This document shows, piece by piece, positions 8,477 to 17,025 of a stretch of 64,000 nucleotides of DNA (its first letter is position 1; each line of letters opens with the position of its first letter). The translations under genes were made by a program, and so were the position numbers. Below the pieces are notes generated by a model. That model worked only from the letters and a program-made list of their open reading frames with translations. It was not told the DNA's origin and made no database searches. Origin of the DNA: CAVVAY01 sp963746465 (GTDB taxonomy: Bacteria > Actinomycetota > Actinomycetes > JACCUZ01); contig CAVVAY010000005.1 of assembly GCA_963746465.1 (NCBI GenBank), positions 248,001 to 312,000 of the forward strand, read 5' to 3'.

Positions 8477-8488
8477 TAAGGTGCCGTG
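8477..8488 (+). promoter_or_regulatory. -10 element, leaderless promoter of MFS gene
   Basis: TAAGGT at 8477-8482 lies 6 bases before GTG 8489, the second of two adjacent GTG codons. The spacing favours 8489 over 8486 as start. Confidence 0.5.
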
Positions 8489-9898
8489 GTGACCGCGACG
8501 CCGGAGGAGATGCCCAGCGACACCCCGCCGGGCCGGCCGCCCGGCCGGATCTTCGACGGGACCTGGCGAGCCCTGACCGTGGGGATCCTGGCCGTGGTGT
8601 CGCTGCTCGCGTTCGAGGCGATGGCCGTCGCCACCGCGATGCCGGTGGCGGTCCGCGACCTGGACGGCCTGCCGTTCTACGCCTGGGGCTTCTCGGCCTT
8701 CATGATCGCCAGCCTCGTGGGCATGGTCGTGGCCGGCGAGGTCAGCGACCGGCGGGGTCCGGTGCAGCCGTTCGTCGCCTCGCTCGTGCTCTTCGTGCTC
8801 GGGCTGGTGGCAGCGGGGCTTGCGACCTCGATGGCGGCCTTCGTCGCCGGCCGGGCGCTGCAGGGTCTGGGTGCCGGGCTCAACATCGTCTCGCTGTACG
8901 TCGTCGTCGGCCGGCTGTACCCGGAGGCGATGCGGCCCCGGCTGTTCTCGGTGATGTCCAGCGCCTGGGTGATCCCTGCACTGGTCGGGCCCTCGGTGGC
9001 CGGTGTCGTGGCCGACGAGCTCTCGTGGCGGTGGGTGTTCCTCGCCGTCCCGCCGCTGGTGGTGCCGGCCGTCGCCCTGATGCTGCCCAGGCTGCGCGGG
9101 CTCGGCGCCGCACCCGGCGCCGGCGCGGTGCGCCGCCGCACGCTGCCGGCACTGGCCGTGGCAGGCGGGATGGGTTGCTTGCAGTACGCCGGGCAGCGGA
9201 TGGACCTGCTGTCCTTCGCCCTGCTGCCGGTCGGCGCCGGGCTGCTGGTGGTCGGGCTTCCCCGGCTGCTGCCGAGCGGCATCTTCCGGGCCCGGCGGGG
9301 GCTGCCGACCGCCGTGCTGATGCGCGGGATCCTCGCCGGGTCGTTCTTCGGCGCCGAGACCTTCGTCCCGCTGATGCTGGTCGAGGAGCGCGGTCTGGCC
9401 ACGGCACTGGCCGGGGCGACCCTCACGACGGGGGCGGTGAGCTGGTCGATCGGTTCCTGGATCCAGGGCCGCCCCGGTCTGCGCACCCCCCGGCACGCGC
9501 TCGTGCAGCGCGGCACCGCCCTGGTGTCTCTCGGCATCGCCGGTGTCTCCGTGGGTCTGTGGTCGGCGTTGCCGCCGATGCTCGCCTCGGTCGGCTGGGC
9601 GGTCGGCGGCCTCGGCATGGGGGTGGCCATGTCCAGCACCAACGTGGTCGTGCTCGCGCTGTCTCCCGAGTCCGAGCAGGGCTTCAACTCCTCGGCGCTG
9701 CAGCTGTCCGACGCCCTCGGCTCGGTGGTCCTGATCGGCGTCGGCGGCGCGCTCTTCGCGGCGATGCACACCGACGGCGAGAGCAACGCCGGGGCCTTCC
9801 TCACGATCTACCTGGTGATGGCCGCGGTGGCAGGCGTCGGCGTGGCCTTGGCCGGCCGGGTGGCCGCTCCGGACCGCGTGGCGGCCGACACGCGTTAA
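8489..9898 (+). CDS. MFS transporter (drug/proton antiporter-like)
   Basis: 469 residues with about 12-14 predicted membrane segments. GEVSDRRGPVQPF after the second helix is the MFS loop 2-3 signature and GRALQGLGAGLNI resembles motif C-type packing. WRALTVGILAVVSLLAFEAMAVATAMPVAV is the first helix region, typical of the DHA2-like branch in actinobacteria. The substrate is not predictable. GTG 8489 is favoured by the -10 spacing. The gene stands alone between the protease and helicase genes. Confidence 0.87.
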   Translation: MTATPEEMPSDTPPGRPPGRIFDGTWRALTVGILAVVSLLAFEAMAVATAMPVAVRDLDGLPFYAWGFSAFMIASLVGMVVAGEVSDRRGPVQPFVASLVLFVLGLVAAGLATSMAAFVAGRALQGLGAGLNIVSLYVVVGRLYPEAMRPRLFSVMSSAWVIPALVGPSVAGVVADELSWRWVFLAVPPLVVPAVALMLPRLRGLGAAPGAGAVRRRTLPALAVAGGMGCLQYAGQRMDLLSFALLPVGAGLLVVGLPRLLPSGIFRARRGLPTAVLMRGILAGSFFGAETFVPLMLVEERGLATALAGATLTTGAVSWSIGSWIQGRPGLRTPRHALVQRGTALVSLGIAGVSVGLWSALPPMLASVGWAVGGLGMGVAMSSTNVVVLALSPESEQGFNSSALQLSDALGSVVLIGVGGALFAAMHTDGESNAGAFLTIYLVMAAVAGVGVALAGRVAAPDRVAADTR

Positions 9899-9975
9899 CA
9901 CGACCCGGCGGGTTCTCGTCGTACGTCGGGGTGTCGGCATGTCGTGCGCCGGACGTCGTTAGCCTCGTCGGACCG

Positions 9976-11739
9976 ATGAGTACCACTGCCGCATCCCACC
10001 TCTCGCCCGCCTTCCCCCTCCGCGCCCCTTGGGGCGTCGCCGACGCTCTGCGCGCCTGGCAGCAGGAGGCTCTCGACGCCTACCTGGCTCGCGAGGGAAC
10101 GTCGAACCGGGACTTCCTGGCCGTCGCGACACCCGGCGCCGGCAAGACCACCTTCGCGCTGCGGGTCGCCAGCGAGCTGCTCGAGCGCCGGCTGGTGGAC
10201 GCCGTGACGGTGGTAGCGCCGACCGAGCACCTCAAGCACCAGTGGGCGGACGCAGCAGCCCGGGTGGGCATCAGCCTCGACCCGCGCTTCAGCAACGGCC
10301 AGGGTGCGGTCGGCAATGACTTCACCGGCGTCGCGGTGACCTACGCCCAGGTCGCCGCCCACCCGCTGCTGCACCGCCGGCGTACCGAGAACAAGCGCAC
10401 CCTGGTCGTGCTCGACGAGGTGCACCACGGTGGTGATGCCCTGTCCTGGGGTGATGCCGTGCGGGAGGCCTTCGACCCGGCCACCCGCAGACTGGCCCTG
10501 ACGGGCACGCCGTTCCGGTCCGACACCAGCGCCATCCCGTTCGTCGCCTACGCCGAGGGGCGCGACGGCGTCCGTCGGTCGGCGGCCGACTACTCCTACG
10601 GCTACGGCCGGGCACTGGCCGACGGCGTCGTCCGGCCGGTGATCTTCCTGTCCTACTCCGGCCAGATGCGCTGGCGGACCCGGGCCGGGGGCGAGGTCTC
10701 GGCCACCCTTGGCGAGCCGCTGACCAAGGACGTGACGGCCGCTGCCTGGCGGACCGCGCTGGACCCGCAGGGCAACTGGATCCCGCAGGTGCTCGCCGCC
10801 GCCGACCGCCGACTGACCGAGGTACGCCGTGGGATGCCGGACGCGGGCGGGCTGGTCATCGCCACCGACCACCTGTCGGCCCGGGCGTATGCCGCCCAGC
10901 TGCGGCGGATCACCGGTGAGGCGCCGACGCTCGTGCTGTCCGACGAGGCGGGTGCGAGCGCCCGGATCGAGGCCTTCGCGGCCGGCGACGATCGCTGGAT
11001 GGTGGCGGTCCGGATGGTCTCCGAGGGGGTCGACGTCCCGCGGCTGTCGGTCGGGGTCTACGCGACCTCGACCTCGACCCCGCTGTTCTTCGCACAAGCG
11101 GTCGGCCGCTTCGTGCGAGCCCGGCGCCGCGGGGAGACTGCGTCGGTCTTCCTGCCCTCAGTGCCGCCGCTTCTGCAGCACGCCGCCGAGATGGAGCTGG
11201 AGCGCGACCACGCCCTGGATCGTCAGCCGACCGACGACGAGGACAGCTTCTTCGCCACCGAGGACGCCCTGGTCGCGCAGGCGAACAGACGGCAGACCGA
11301 GGCCGGCGCCGAGGAGATGTCGTTCGAGGCCCTGGCGGCGGAGGCGACCTTCGACCGGGTGCTCTTCGACGGCGGTGAGTTCGGCACCGGGGCCGCGGTC
11401 GGCTCCGAGGAGGAGGCCGACTTCCTCGGCCTGCCCGGCCTGCTGGAGCCGCACCAGGTCACCACGCTGCTGCAGGCCCGGCAGAGCGCGCACGAGACGC
11501 GCGGCAGGAGCCGGCGGGCCGCGGCGGCGGCGGAGGCGGCGCACCGGGCGGTACCGGCGCTGCGCAAGGAGCTCAACGGTCTGGTGGGCGCCTGGCACCA
11601 CCGGACCGGTGTGCCGCACGGCGCCGTGCACACCGAGCTGCGTCAGGCCTGCGGCGGCCCGCTCGCGGCCCAGGCCAGCGCCGAGCAGCTCCAGGCCCGG
11701 ATCGACCTGATCAGGGCGTGGGCGCTGCGCCGTCGCTGA
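9976..11739 (+). CDS. DEAD/DEAH-box superfamily II helicase
   Basis: 587 residues from ATG 9976. Motif I is ATPGAGKTTFAL (Walker A), Ia VVAPTEHLKHQW, II LDEVHH (a DEVH variant of DExH), III LTGTPFRSD. The helicase C-domain ends in VSEGVDVPRLSVGVYAT and QAVGRFVRARR (motifs V and VI). A C-terminal extension of about 150 residues has coiled character (QARQSAHETRGRSRRAAAAAEAAHR). The group is common in actinobacteria; nucleic-acid target unknown. TAGCCT at 9960-9965 may be its -10 box. The 3' end overlaps the convergent STAS gene by 29 bases. Confidence 0.9.
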   Translation: MSTTAASHLSPAFPLRAPWGVADALRAWQQEALDAYLAREGTSNRDFLAVATPGAGKTTFALRVASELLERRLVDAVTVVAPTEHLKHQWADAAARVGISLDPRFSNGQGAVGNDFTGVAVTYAQVAAHPLLHRRRTENKRTLVVLDEVHHGGDALSWGDAVREAFDPATRRLALTGTPFRSDTSAIPFVAYAEGRDGVRRSAADYSYGYGRALADGVVRPVIFLSYSGQMRWRTRAGGEVSATLGEPLTKDVTAAAWRTALDPQGNWIPQVLAAADRRLTEVRRGMPDAGGLVIATDHLSARAYAAQLRRITGEAPTLVLSDEAGASARIEAFAAGDDRWMVAVRMVSEGVDVPRLSVGVYATSTSTPLFFAQAVGRFVRARRRGETASVFLPSVPPLLQHAAEMELERDHALDRQPTDDEDSFFATEDALVAQANRRQTEAGAEEMSFEALAAEATFDRVLFDGGEFGTGAAVGSEEEADFLGLPGLLEPHQVTTLLQARQSAHETRGRSRRAAAAAEAAHRAVPALRKELNGLVGAWHHRTGVPHGAVHTELRQACGGPLAAQASAEQLQARIDLIRAWALRRR

Positions 11740-12091
11740 CCGGAGGGGTGCCGTCCGGCGCGGGCGGCAGCTCGTCGAGCGAGTCGTAGAGGGCGAAGGT
11801 CTGGTCCAGCCCGGTGAGCGCGAGGATCTTGCGCACCGACCGGGTGGCCCCGGCCACCGCGAACGAGCCGCCGGCGAGATCGGCGCGACGCTGGATCGAC
11901 AGCAGCACCTTGAGGCCGGTCGAGTCCATGAACGTCACGTCGGTCAGGTCCAGCGCGACGTGCGGCGACACGTCACGCACCGCGTCCAGGGCGTGCTCGC
12001 CGAGCTGGGAGGCGGTCTCGAGGTCCACCTCACCGCCGACCGAGACGACGGCGCGCCCGTCGGCGTGGCGCGTCGACAGCTGCAGATCCAT
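11711..12091 (-). CDS. STAS-domain anti-sigma factor antagonist
   Basis: 126 residues from ATG 12091 (AAGGA 9 bases upstream). A single STAS domain, with the phosphorylatable serine in FMDSTGLKVLL and the following helix, matches SpoIIAA/RsbV proteins. Unphosphorylated STAS proteins bind anti-sigma ATPases and free the sigma factor. A candidate ATPase and phosphatase are 10 kb away at 615-2280, but no direct link is visible. The C-terminal 25 residues are proline-rich. The gene overlaps the helicase gene end-to-end. Confidence 0.9.
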   Translation of the reverse strand: MDLQLSTRHADGRAVVSVGGEVDLETASQLGEHALDAVRDVSPHVALDLTDVTFMDSTGLKVLLSIQRRADLAGGSFAVAGATRSVRKILALTGLDQTFALYDSLDELPPAPDGTPPVSDGAAPTP

Positions 12092-12194
12092 TGCTCGACA
12101 TCCTTCGTGGCCAGGCAGGGGTGGCGCGGCGGCCTGCCGTCTGGACCGCTGCACCGGGCCCGCCCATCCTAGGGCGTCCGACGATCCGGTCCGG

Positions 12195-13445
12195 CTACCA
12201 GCAGCCGGTGACCGTGGCGGCCAGCTTGTCCACGGCCCGCCGGGTGGTGAGCGTGGACGGCACCCGGTTGAGCAGGAACGAGAAGATCTTGACGTTGCCG
12301 TCCGCCCCGCGGGCGAACCCGCTGAGCGAGATCACGCCGGACAGCGAGCCGGTCTTGGCCTCCACCAGGCCGGCGGCGCAGCGGGTCGGCTTGGTGACGA
12401 ATCGCAGGTAGCTGGAGGCGAGCGTCCCGCTCATGCCGGCCACCGGGAAGGCGCCGTGCTGCAGGCCCAGCAGGTTGGGATGCGCGCCGTCCATCACCTT
12501 CCCGAGCACCGCCGCCAGGAGAGCGGGGGAGACCCGGTCCCGCCGGGACAGCCCGCTGCCGTCGTACACCGGGGTGCTCAGCGGTACGCCGAGGGTGGCC
12601 AACGCGCTCGCCTGGGCCTGCTGGGCACCCAGCCACGACGGCTCGAAGCCGTTCTTCACTGCGACAAGCCGGTGCAGCCCCTCAGCGACGTCGTTGTCGC
12701 TCTGCTGCAGCATGCCGGTCACCTGGGTGCCGAGCGGGGCACCCAGGCTCGAGGCGAGCACCGTCGCGGTCTCCGGACGGAGCGCCCGGGCGACGCCGTA
12801 GACCTTGAGCCCTTGCTTGCGCAGCTGGGCGGCGAACACCTGGCCGGCATCCAGCGAGGTGTCGTACCGGCGGTGCTGGTCGACGACCAGGGCACGCACC
12901 GGGGACACGTCCCGGGTGACGTAGGAGGAACGCCACCCGGTGGCCAGCGTGGGAGCCGGGAACAGCGAGTCGTCCACCCGGACCCGGACCCAGCGCAGGC
13001 CCTGCGCCTGCAGGCCGGCCGCCACGGTGCGCGCCATCCTGGCCAGGTGCACGGTCTTCAGCGACGGGTCACCGCTGCCCACCAGCACGACCTCACGCGG
13101 GGTCGCCCCGGACACCACCTCGGTGCTGAACCGGTAGGCGGGACCGTAGGCCTCGAGGGCGTTGACCGCGGTGATGATCTTGGCGTTGGACGCGGGGATC
13201 TGCGCCTCGCGCGGCGTCCTGGACCAGAGCTCCTGGCCGGTGGTCGCGTCGGTGACGGTGCCCGCCAGGTCCGGGCCGAGCGCCTTGGCCAGCGAGCGGA
13301 TCGCCAGTCGGTCGTGGACGGCCTGGTCGGTGACGGACAGCGGGGCCTCGGCTGCGCCGGCAGCGGAGGCGGGCACCAGGACGGCCGCGACCGCAACGAC
13401 GACGGAGACGGACAGCCCTCGAAGGGCGGAGCGGGCAGAGGGCAT
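12195..13445 (-). CDS. dacB: D-alanyl-D-alanine carboxypeptidase/endopeptidase, PBP4 family (S13)
   Basis: 416 residues. An N-terminal signal peptide (GLSVSVVVAVAAVLVPASAAGAA) directs export. The three penicillin-binding motifs are present: SxxK as S86-NAK in IPASNAKI, SxN in QQSDND, and KTG in EAKTGSLSG. Large insertions between motifs 1 and 2 are typical of class C low-molecular-weight PBPs. It trims or opens peptidoglycan cross-links outside the membrane. It is transcribed away from the Lrp gene side and is not obviously in an operon. Confidence 0.9.
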   Translation of the reverse strand: MPSARSALRGLSVSVVVAVAAVLVPASAAGAAEAPLSVTDQAVHDRLAIRSLAKALGPDLAGTVTDATTGQELWSRTPREAQIPASNAKIITAVNALEAYGPAYRFSTEVVSGATPREVVLVGSGDPSLKTVHLARMARTVAAGLQAQGLRWVRVRVDDSLFPAPTLATGWRSSYVTRDVSPVRALVVDQHRRYDTSLDAGQVFAAQLRKQGLKVYGVARALRPETATVLASSLGAPLGTQVTGMLQQSDNDVAEGLHRLVAVKNGFEPSWLGAQQAQASALATLGVPLSTPVYDGSGLSRRDRVSPALLAAVLGKVMDGAHPNLLGLQHGAFPVAGMSGTLASSYLRFVTKPTRCAAGLVEAKTGSLSGVISLSGFARGADGNVKIFSFLLNRVPSTLTTRRAVDKLAATVTGCW

Positions 13446-13520
13446 AGAGCGATCCTCGGTGTCAGCCGCCCCTGACGTGAGGCAGTTGACGACGACTTTG
13501 CCCGATGTACGCCCCTTTCG

Positions 13521-14033
13521 TCACTCCCGGCGCGCCGTCGAGCTGCTGATGGCCTCCTGGACCAGGGGCAGGACGCGGGGGCTGATCTGGGTGTCCAGGG
13601 CGATCACGGTCGAGGCGCGGACCACCCCCTCGGCTGCGAGCAACCGGTCGATCACCCGCTGCAGGTCGGCGTTGGAGCGGGCCACGATGCGGACCAGCAT
13701 GTCGCCGGTGCCGGTCGTGGTGTGGGCCTCGAGCACCTCGGGGATGTCCGCGATCTGCTCGGCGACGGCGTCGTGGGCCGCGCGGCCCGCGAGATGGGCC
13801 TGCTGGTGCTGCCGGATCTCCAGGGTGACGAAGGCGGTGACGGCGTAGCCCATCGCGGCCGGGTCCAGCTCCGGGCCCCAACCGGTGATGACGCCGTCGC
13901 GGGTCAGCCGGTCGAGGCGCGCCTGCACCGTGCCGCGGGCGACACCGAGCCGCCGGGAGCACTCCAGCACGCCGACCCGGGGCTCCGCGGCGAACACCTG
14001 GACGATCCGGGCGTCCAGGTCGTCGATGGTCAT
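13521..14033 (-). CDS. Lrp/AsnC family transcriptional regulator
   Basis: 170 residues from ATG 14033. An N-terminal winged helix (RVGVLECSRRLGVARGTVQARLDRLTRDGVITGW) is followed by an AsnC/RAM ligand-binding domain (YAVTAFVTLEIRQ to the GTGDMLVRIVARS effector loop). It is divergent from the 4-hydroxyphenylpyruvate dioxygenase gene with a 105-base gap that holds an inverted repeat, so it most likely controls tyrosine catabolism in response to an amino or aromatic acid. The frame is open far upstream but the HTH fixes the start. Confidence 0.92.
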   Translation of the reverse strand: MTIDDLDARIVQVFAAEPRVGVLECSRRLGVARGTVQARLDRLTRDGVITGWGPELDPAAMGYAVTAFVTLEIRQHQQAHLAGRAAHDAVAEQIADIPEVLEAHTTTGTGDMLVRIVARSNADLQRVIDRLLAAEGVVRASTVIALDTQISPRVLPLVQEAISSSTARRE

Positions 14034-14071
14034 CCTGTGCACCTCTCGCCGTCGCCTGGGTCGCCGTGCTG

Positions 14072-14114
14072 GACAATGTGTTCGAGCATCGTGGCAGACG
14101 TTGCGCACTTTGTC
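14072..14114. promoter_or_regulatory. inverted repeat, candidate Lrp operator upstream of hppD
   Basis: GACAATGTG (14072-14080) and CACTTTGTC (14106-14114) are inverted repeats with one mismatch, centres 34 bases (about three helical turns) apart. They lie between the divergent Lrp and HPPD genes, just upstream of a possible -10 box TTGTAT at 14125-14130. Lrp proteins bind such spaced half-sites as octamers. Confidence 0.45.
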
Positions 14115-14138
14115 GCCCGTACGGTTGTATCCCTGAGC

Positions 14139-15362
14139 ATGACGACCGATGCTGCGACCGCCGCCTTCCCCGCCCTCACCGATGCCGAGCGCGCGGCCGA
14201 GCTCTCGCCCGAGCAGCTCACCCAGCTGGTCGGCCTGGTCGAGTACGACGCCTCGGCCGACCCGTTCCCGGTCACCGGCTGGGACGCCGTGGTCCTGGTG
14301 GTGGGCAACGCCACCCAGACCGCGCACTACTTCCAGTCCGCCTACGGCATGGAGCTGGTCGGCTACTCGGGGCCGGAGACCGGCAACCGCGACCACAAGG
14401 CCTTCGTGCTCAAGAGCGGCTCCTGCAGGTTCGTCGTGAAGGGCGGGGTCGCCCCCGACAGCCCGCTGCTCGACCACCACCGGGCGCACGGCGACGGCGT
14501 GGCCGACATCGCGCTCGAGGTCCCCGACGTCGACCGGTGCATCGCGCACGCCCGCGCGACCGGTGCCCGGGTGGTCCAGGAGCCGGTCGACGTCACCGAC
14601 GAGCACGGCACCGTGCGGGTCGCGTCGATCGCGGCGTACGGCGACACGGTGCACTCGCTGGTCGACCGCTCCCGTTACAGCGGGGTCTACCTGCCCGGCT
14701 ACGTCGAGCGGAGCTCCGGCTTCGTCAAGCGCGACGGCGCCCCGAAGCGGCTCTTCCAGGCTCTGGACCACGTGGTCGGCAACGTCGAGCTCGGGCACAT
14801 GGACGAGTGGGTCGGCTTCTACAACAAGGTGATGGGCTTCGTGAACATGGCGGAGTTCATCGGCGACGACATCGCCACCGACTACTCGGCCCTGATGTCC
14901 AAGGTCGTGGCGAACGGAAACCACCGGGTGAAGTTCCCGCTCAACGAGCCGGCGATCGCCAAGAAGAAGTCGCAGATCGACGAGTTCCTCGAGTTCTACC
15001 AGGGTCCCGGTGCCCAGCACCTCGCGCTGGCGACCAACGACATCCTGCGCACCGTCGACGCCATGCGCGCCGAAGGAGTCGAGTTCCTGGTCACGCCGGA
15101 CTCGTACTACGAGGACCCCGAGCTGCGGGCCCGGATCGGCGAGGTGCGGGTGCCGATCGAGGAGCTGCAGAGCCGCGGCATCCTCGTCGACCGCGACGAG
15201 GACGGCTACCTGCTGCAGATCTTCACCCGGCCGATCGGCGACCGGCCGACGGTGTTCTTCGAGCTGATCGAGCGGCACGGCTCGCTCGGCTTCGGCAAGG
15301 GCAACTTCAAGGCCCTGTTCGAGGCCATCGAGCGCGAGCAGGAGCGACGCGGCAACCTCTAG
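14139..15362 (+). CDS. hppD: 4-hydroxyphenylpyruvate dioxygenase
   Basis: 407 residues from ATG 14139. It converts 4-hydroxyphenylpyruvate and O2 to homogentisate and CO2. Two vicinal-oxygen-chelate domains are visible. The iron ligands fall in LDHVVGN (H211), GAQHLAL (H294) and FFELIER (E375). The C-terminal GFGKGNFKALFEAIEREQ gate helix is intact. Length is normal. TTGTAT 8 bases upstream suggests a nearly leaderless mRNA. Homogentisate dioxygenase and fumarylacetoacetase follow within 4 kb, so the window holds most of the tyrosine breakdown route. Confidence 0.96.
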   Translation: MTTDAATAAFPALTDAERAAELSPEQLTQLVGLVEYDASADPFPVTGWDAVVLVVGNATQTAHYFQSAYGMELVGYSGPETGNRDHKAFVLKSGSCRFVVKGGVAPDSPLLDHHRAHGDGVADIALEVPDVDRCIAHARATGARVVQEPVDVTDEHGTVRVASIAAYGDTVHSLVDRSRYSGVYLPGYVERSSGFVKRDGAPKRLFQALDHVVGNVELGHMDEWVGFYNKVMGFVNMAEFIGDDIATDYSALMSKVVANGNHRVKFPLNEPAIAKKKSQIDEFLEFYQGPGAQHLALATNDILRTVDAMRAEGVEFLVTPDSYYEDPELRARIGEVRVPIEELQSRGILVDRDEDGYLLQIFTRPIGDRPTVFFELIERHGSLGFGKGNFKALFEAIEREQERRGNL

Positions 15363-15399
15363 CCGGAACTCTCGCGCAGCTGAACGCGTCGGGACGGGT

Positions 15400-15704
15400 A
15401 TGGATCTCACCTGCCCGAAGTGCCAGGCGCCGATGCGCAACTACGAGCGCAGCGGCGTGACCGTCGATCAGTGCACCGAGTGCCGCGGCATCTTCCTCGA
15501 CCGCGGCGAGCTCGAGCGGCTCGTGGACGCCGATACCCAGTTCCACGGCGGCGGCTCGGTCACGGCACAGCCGCCCAGCCAGCAACCGCAGCAGGGCTAC
15601 CAGCAGCCGTCGTACGGCGGGGAGCACCAGCAGGGTGGGCACTACGGCCAGAAGCCGTACAAGAAGAGAAGAAGTCGTCGTTCTTCGAGGAGCTCTTCGA
15701 CTGA
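15400..15704 (+). CDS. TFIIB-type zinc-ribbon protein, frameshifted near its 3' end
   Basis: From ATG 15400 the frame gives MDLTCPKCQAPM, then VDQCTECRGIFLDRGELERL, a CPxC..CxxC zinc ribbon (zf-TFIIB family), then a glutamine/glycine-rich linker ending QKPYKK. After 15666 this frame runs on to 15801 with an arginine/serine-rich tail. In the -1 frame the sequence reads EKKSSFFEELFD and stops at 15702-15704, which is the conserved C-terminus I expect for this family. One base seems missing in AAGAAGAGAAGAAG at 15661-15674. The small cytoplasmic protein has no known function. Confidence 0.75.
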
Positions 15705-15732
15705 CTGTGCTCTCGCTAGCGGGCGCGGAGCT

Positions 15733-15791
15733 CCCAAGATCCACAGCGGGTCGGTACCGCTTTGTGCGACCGATCCCCTGTGGATCTTGGG
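15733..15791. repeat. 59-base imperfect palindrome, repeat element or bidirectional terminator
   Basis: CCCAAGATCCACAG (15733-15746) and CTGTGGATCTTGGG (15778-15791) are perfect inverted repeats. Inside them GGGTCGGT and ACCGATCCC extend the stem with one bulge. It lies between the ends of two convergent genes, which suits a terminator. The length and internal symmetry also suit a dispersed palindromic repeat. There is no T-run. Confidence 0.65.
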
Positions 15792-15813
15792 GCCTCGGTG
15801 ATGCGTACGCCGG

Positions 15814-17025
15814 TCAGCCCCGCGCCGCGACCACCCGGCCCGAGACCTCGCCGAAGCCGATCCGGGTCCCGTCGGCACCCGGTGCCCAGGCGCTCACCGA
15901 CACCACGTCGCCGTCCTCCAGGAAGGTCCGGGTCGAGCCGTCGTCCAGGGTCACCGGCTCGGTCCCGTTCCACGAGAGCTCGAGGAACGAGCCGCGCTGG
16001 TCGCGCTCAGCGCCGGACACCGTGCCCGACGCGTAGAGGTCGCCGGTGCGCAGCGAGGCCCCGTTGACGGTGAGGTGCGCGAGCTGCTGGTCCGGCGTCC
16101 AGTACATGCCGGCGAACGGCGGCCGGGACACGACGGTGCCGTTCCAGGTGACCTCGAGGCTCAGGTCCAGCCCCCAGTCGGCCTCGCGGGTGAGGTAGGG
16201 CAGCACCGCCGGCTCCTGCGCGGGCCCCGGCACCCGGGCGTCGAGCAGCGCGTCCAGCGGCACCACCCACGGCGAGACCGAGGTGGCGAACGACTTGCCG
16301 AGGAACGGGCCCAGCGGCACGTACTCCCAGGCCTGCAGGTCGCGGGCGCTCCAGTCGTTGACGAGGCAGACCCCGAACACGTGCTGGCGGAAGTCCTTCG
16401 CCGGGACCGCGGTCCCCTGCGGTGACGGGACGCCGACCACGAACCCGACCTCGGCCTCGATGTCCAGCCGGACCGACGGCCCGTACGCCGGGAGGTCGGC
16501 GTCCGGCGGTCTGCGCTGCCCGCTGGGGCGCACCACGTCGGTCCCGGACACCACCACCGTGCCGGACCGGCCGTGGTAGCCGATCGGGAGGTGCTTCCAG
16601 TTCGGCGTCAACGCCTCGCCGTCCGGACGGAAGATGCGCCCGACGTTCTCGGCGTGGTGCTGCGAGGAGTAGAAGTCGACGTAGTCGGCCACCTCGAACG
16701 GCAGGTGCAGCGTCACCTCGGCGCGCGGCACCAGGTGGCTCTCGACGAGCTCGCGGTAGCCCTCGTGCTCGAGCAGCTCGACCAGCCACGACCGGACCGC
16801 CGACCAGGCCGGCCGGCCCATCGCAAGGAACGGGTTCAGCGACGGCGACTCGAAGACGTGCCCGCCGTCCAGACCCTCGGCCGCCGCGAGCGGTGCGAGG
16901 TCGAGGACGTGATCACCGAGCGCCACGCCCACCCGGGCCGACTCGTCCTCGGAGGAGAACACGCCGTACGGCAGGTTCGTCGCCGGGAACGGCGAGTCGG
17001 CGGGGGCGTCGAACCAGGTGCTCAT
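15814..17025 (-). CDS. fahA: fumarylacetoacetase
   Basis: 403 residues. It hydrolyses fumarylacetoacetate to fumarate and acetoacetate, the last step of homogentisate breakdown. The N-terminal SH3-like domain is followed by the FAH barrel with catalytic YVDFYSSQHHAENVG (DFYSSxHHA), the metal ligands in DIEAEVGFVVG and VNDWSARDLQAWEY, and the LGPFLGKSFATSVSPWVV loop. Length is typical. Its ATG overlaps the stop of the upstream unknown gene (ATGA), so the two are translationally coupled. Confidence 0.96.
   Translation of the reverse strand: MSTWFDAPADSPFPATNLPYGVFSSEDESARVGVALGDHVLDLAPLAAAEGLDGGHVFESPSLNPFLAMGRPAWSAVRSWLVELLEHEGYRELVESHLVPRAEVTLHLPFEVADYVDFYSSQHHAENVGRIFRPDGEALTPNWKHLPIGYHGRSGTVVVSGTDVVRPSGQRRPPDADLPAYGPSVRLDIEAEVGFVVGVPSPQGTAVPAKDFRQHVFGVCLVNDWSARDLQAWEYVPLGPFLGKSFATSVSPWVVPLDALLDARVPGPAQEPAVLPYLTREADWGLDLSLEVTWNGTVVSRPPFAGMYWTPDQQLAHLTVNGASLRTGDLYASGTVSGAERDQRGSFLELSWNGTEPVTLDDGSTRTFLEDGDVVSVSAWAPGADGTRIGFGEVSGRVVAARG

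Noticed and set aside
7154..9940. 928-codon minus-strand open frame
   Set aside because: It is antisense to the DUF3039, M43 protease and MFS genes and reads as His/Arg/Asp-rich low-complexity sequence, a usual by-product of GC-rich third positions.
15661..15674. Programmed -1 frameshift site in the zinc-ribbon gene
   Set aside because: The A/G run does not match the X-XXY-YYZ slippery heptamer and I see no downstream pseudoknot. A missing base is simpler.
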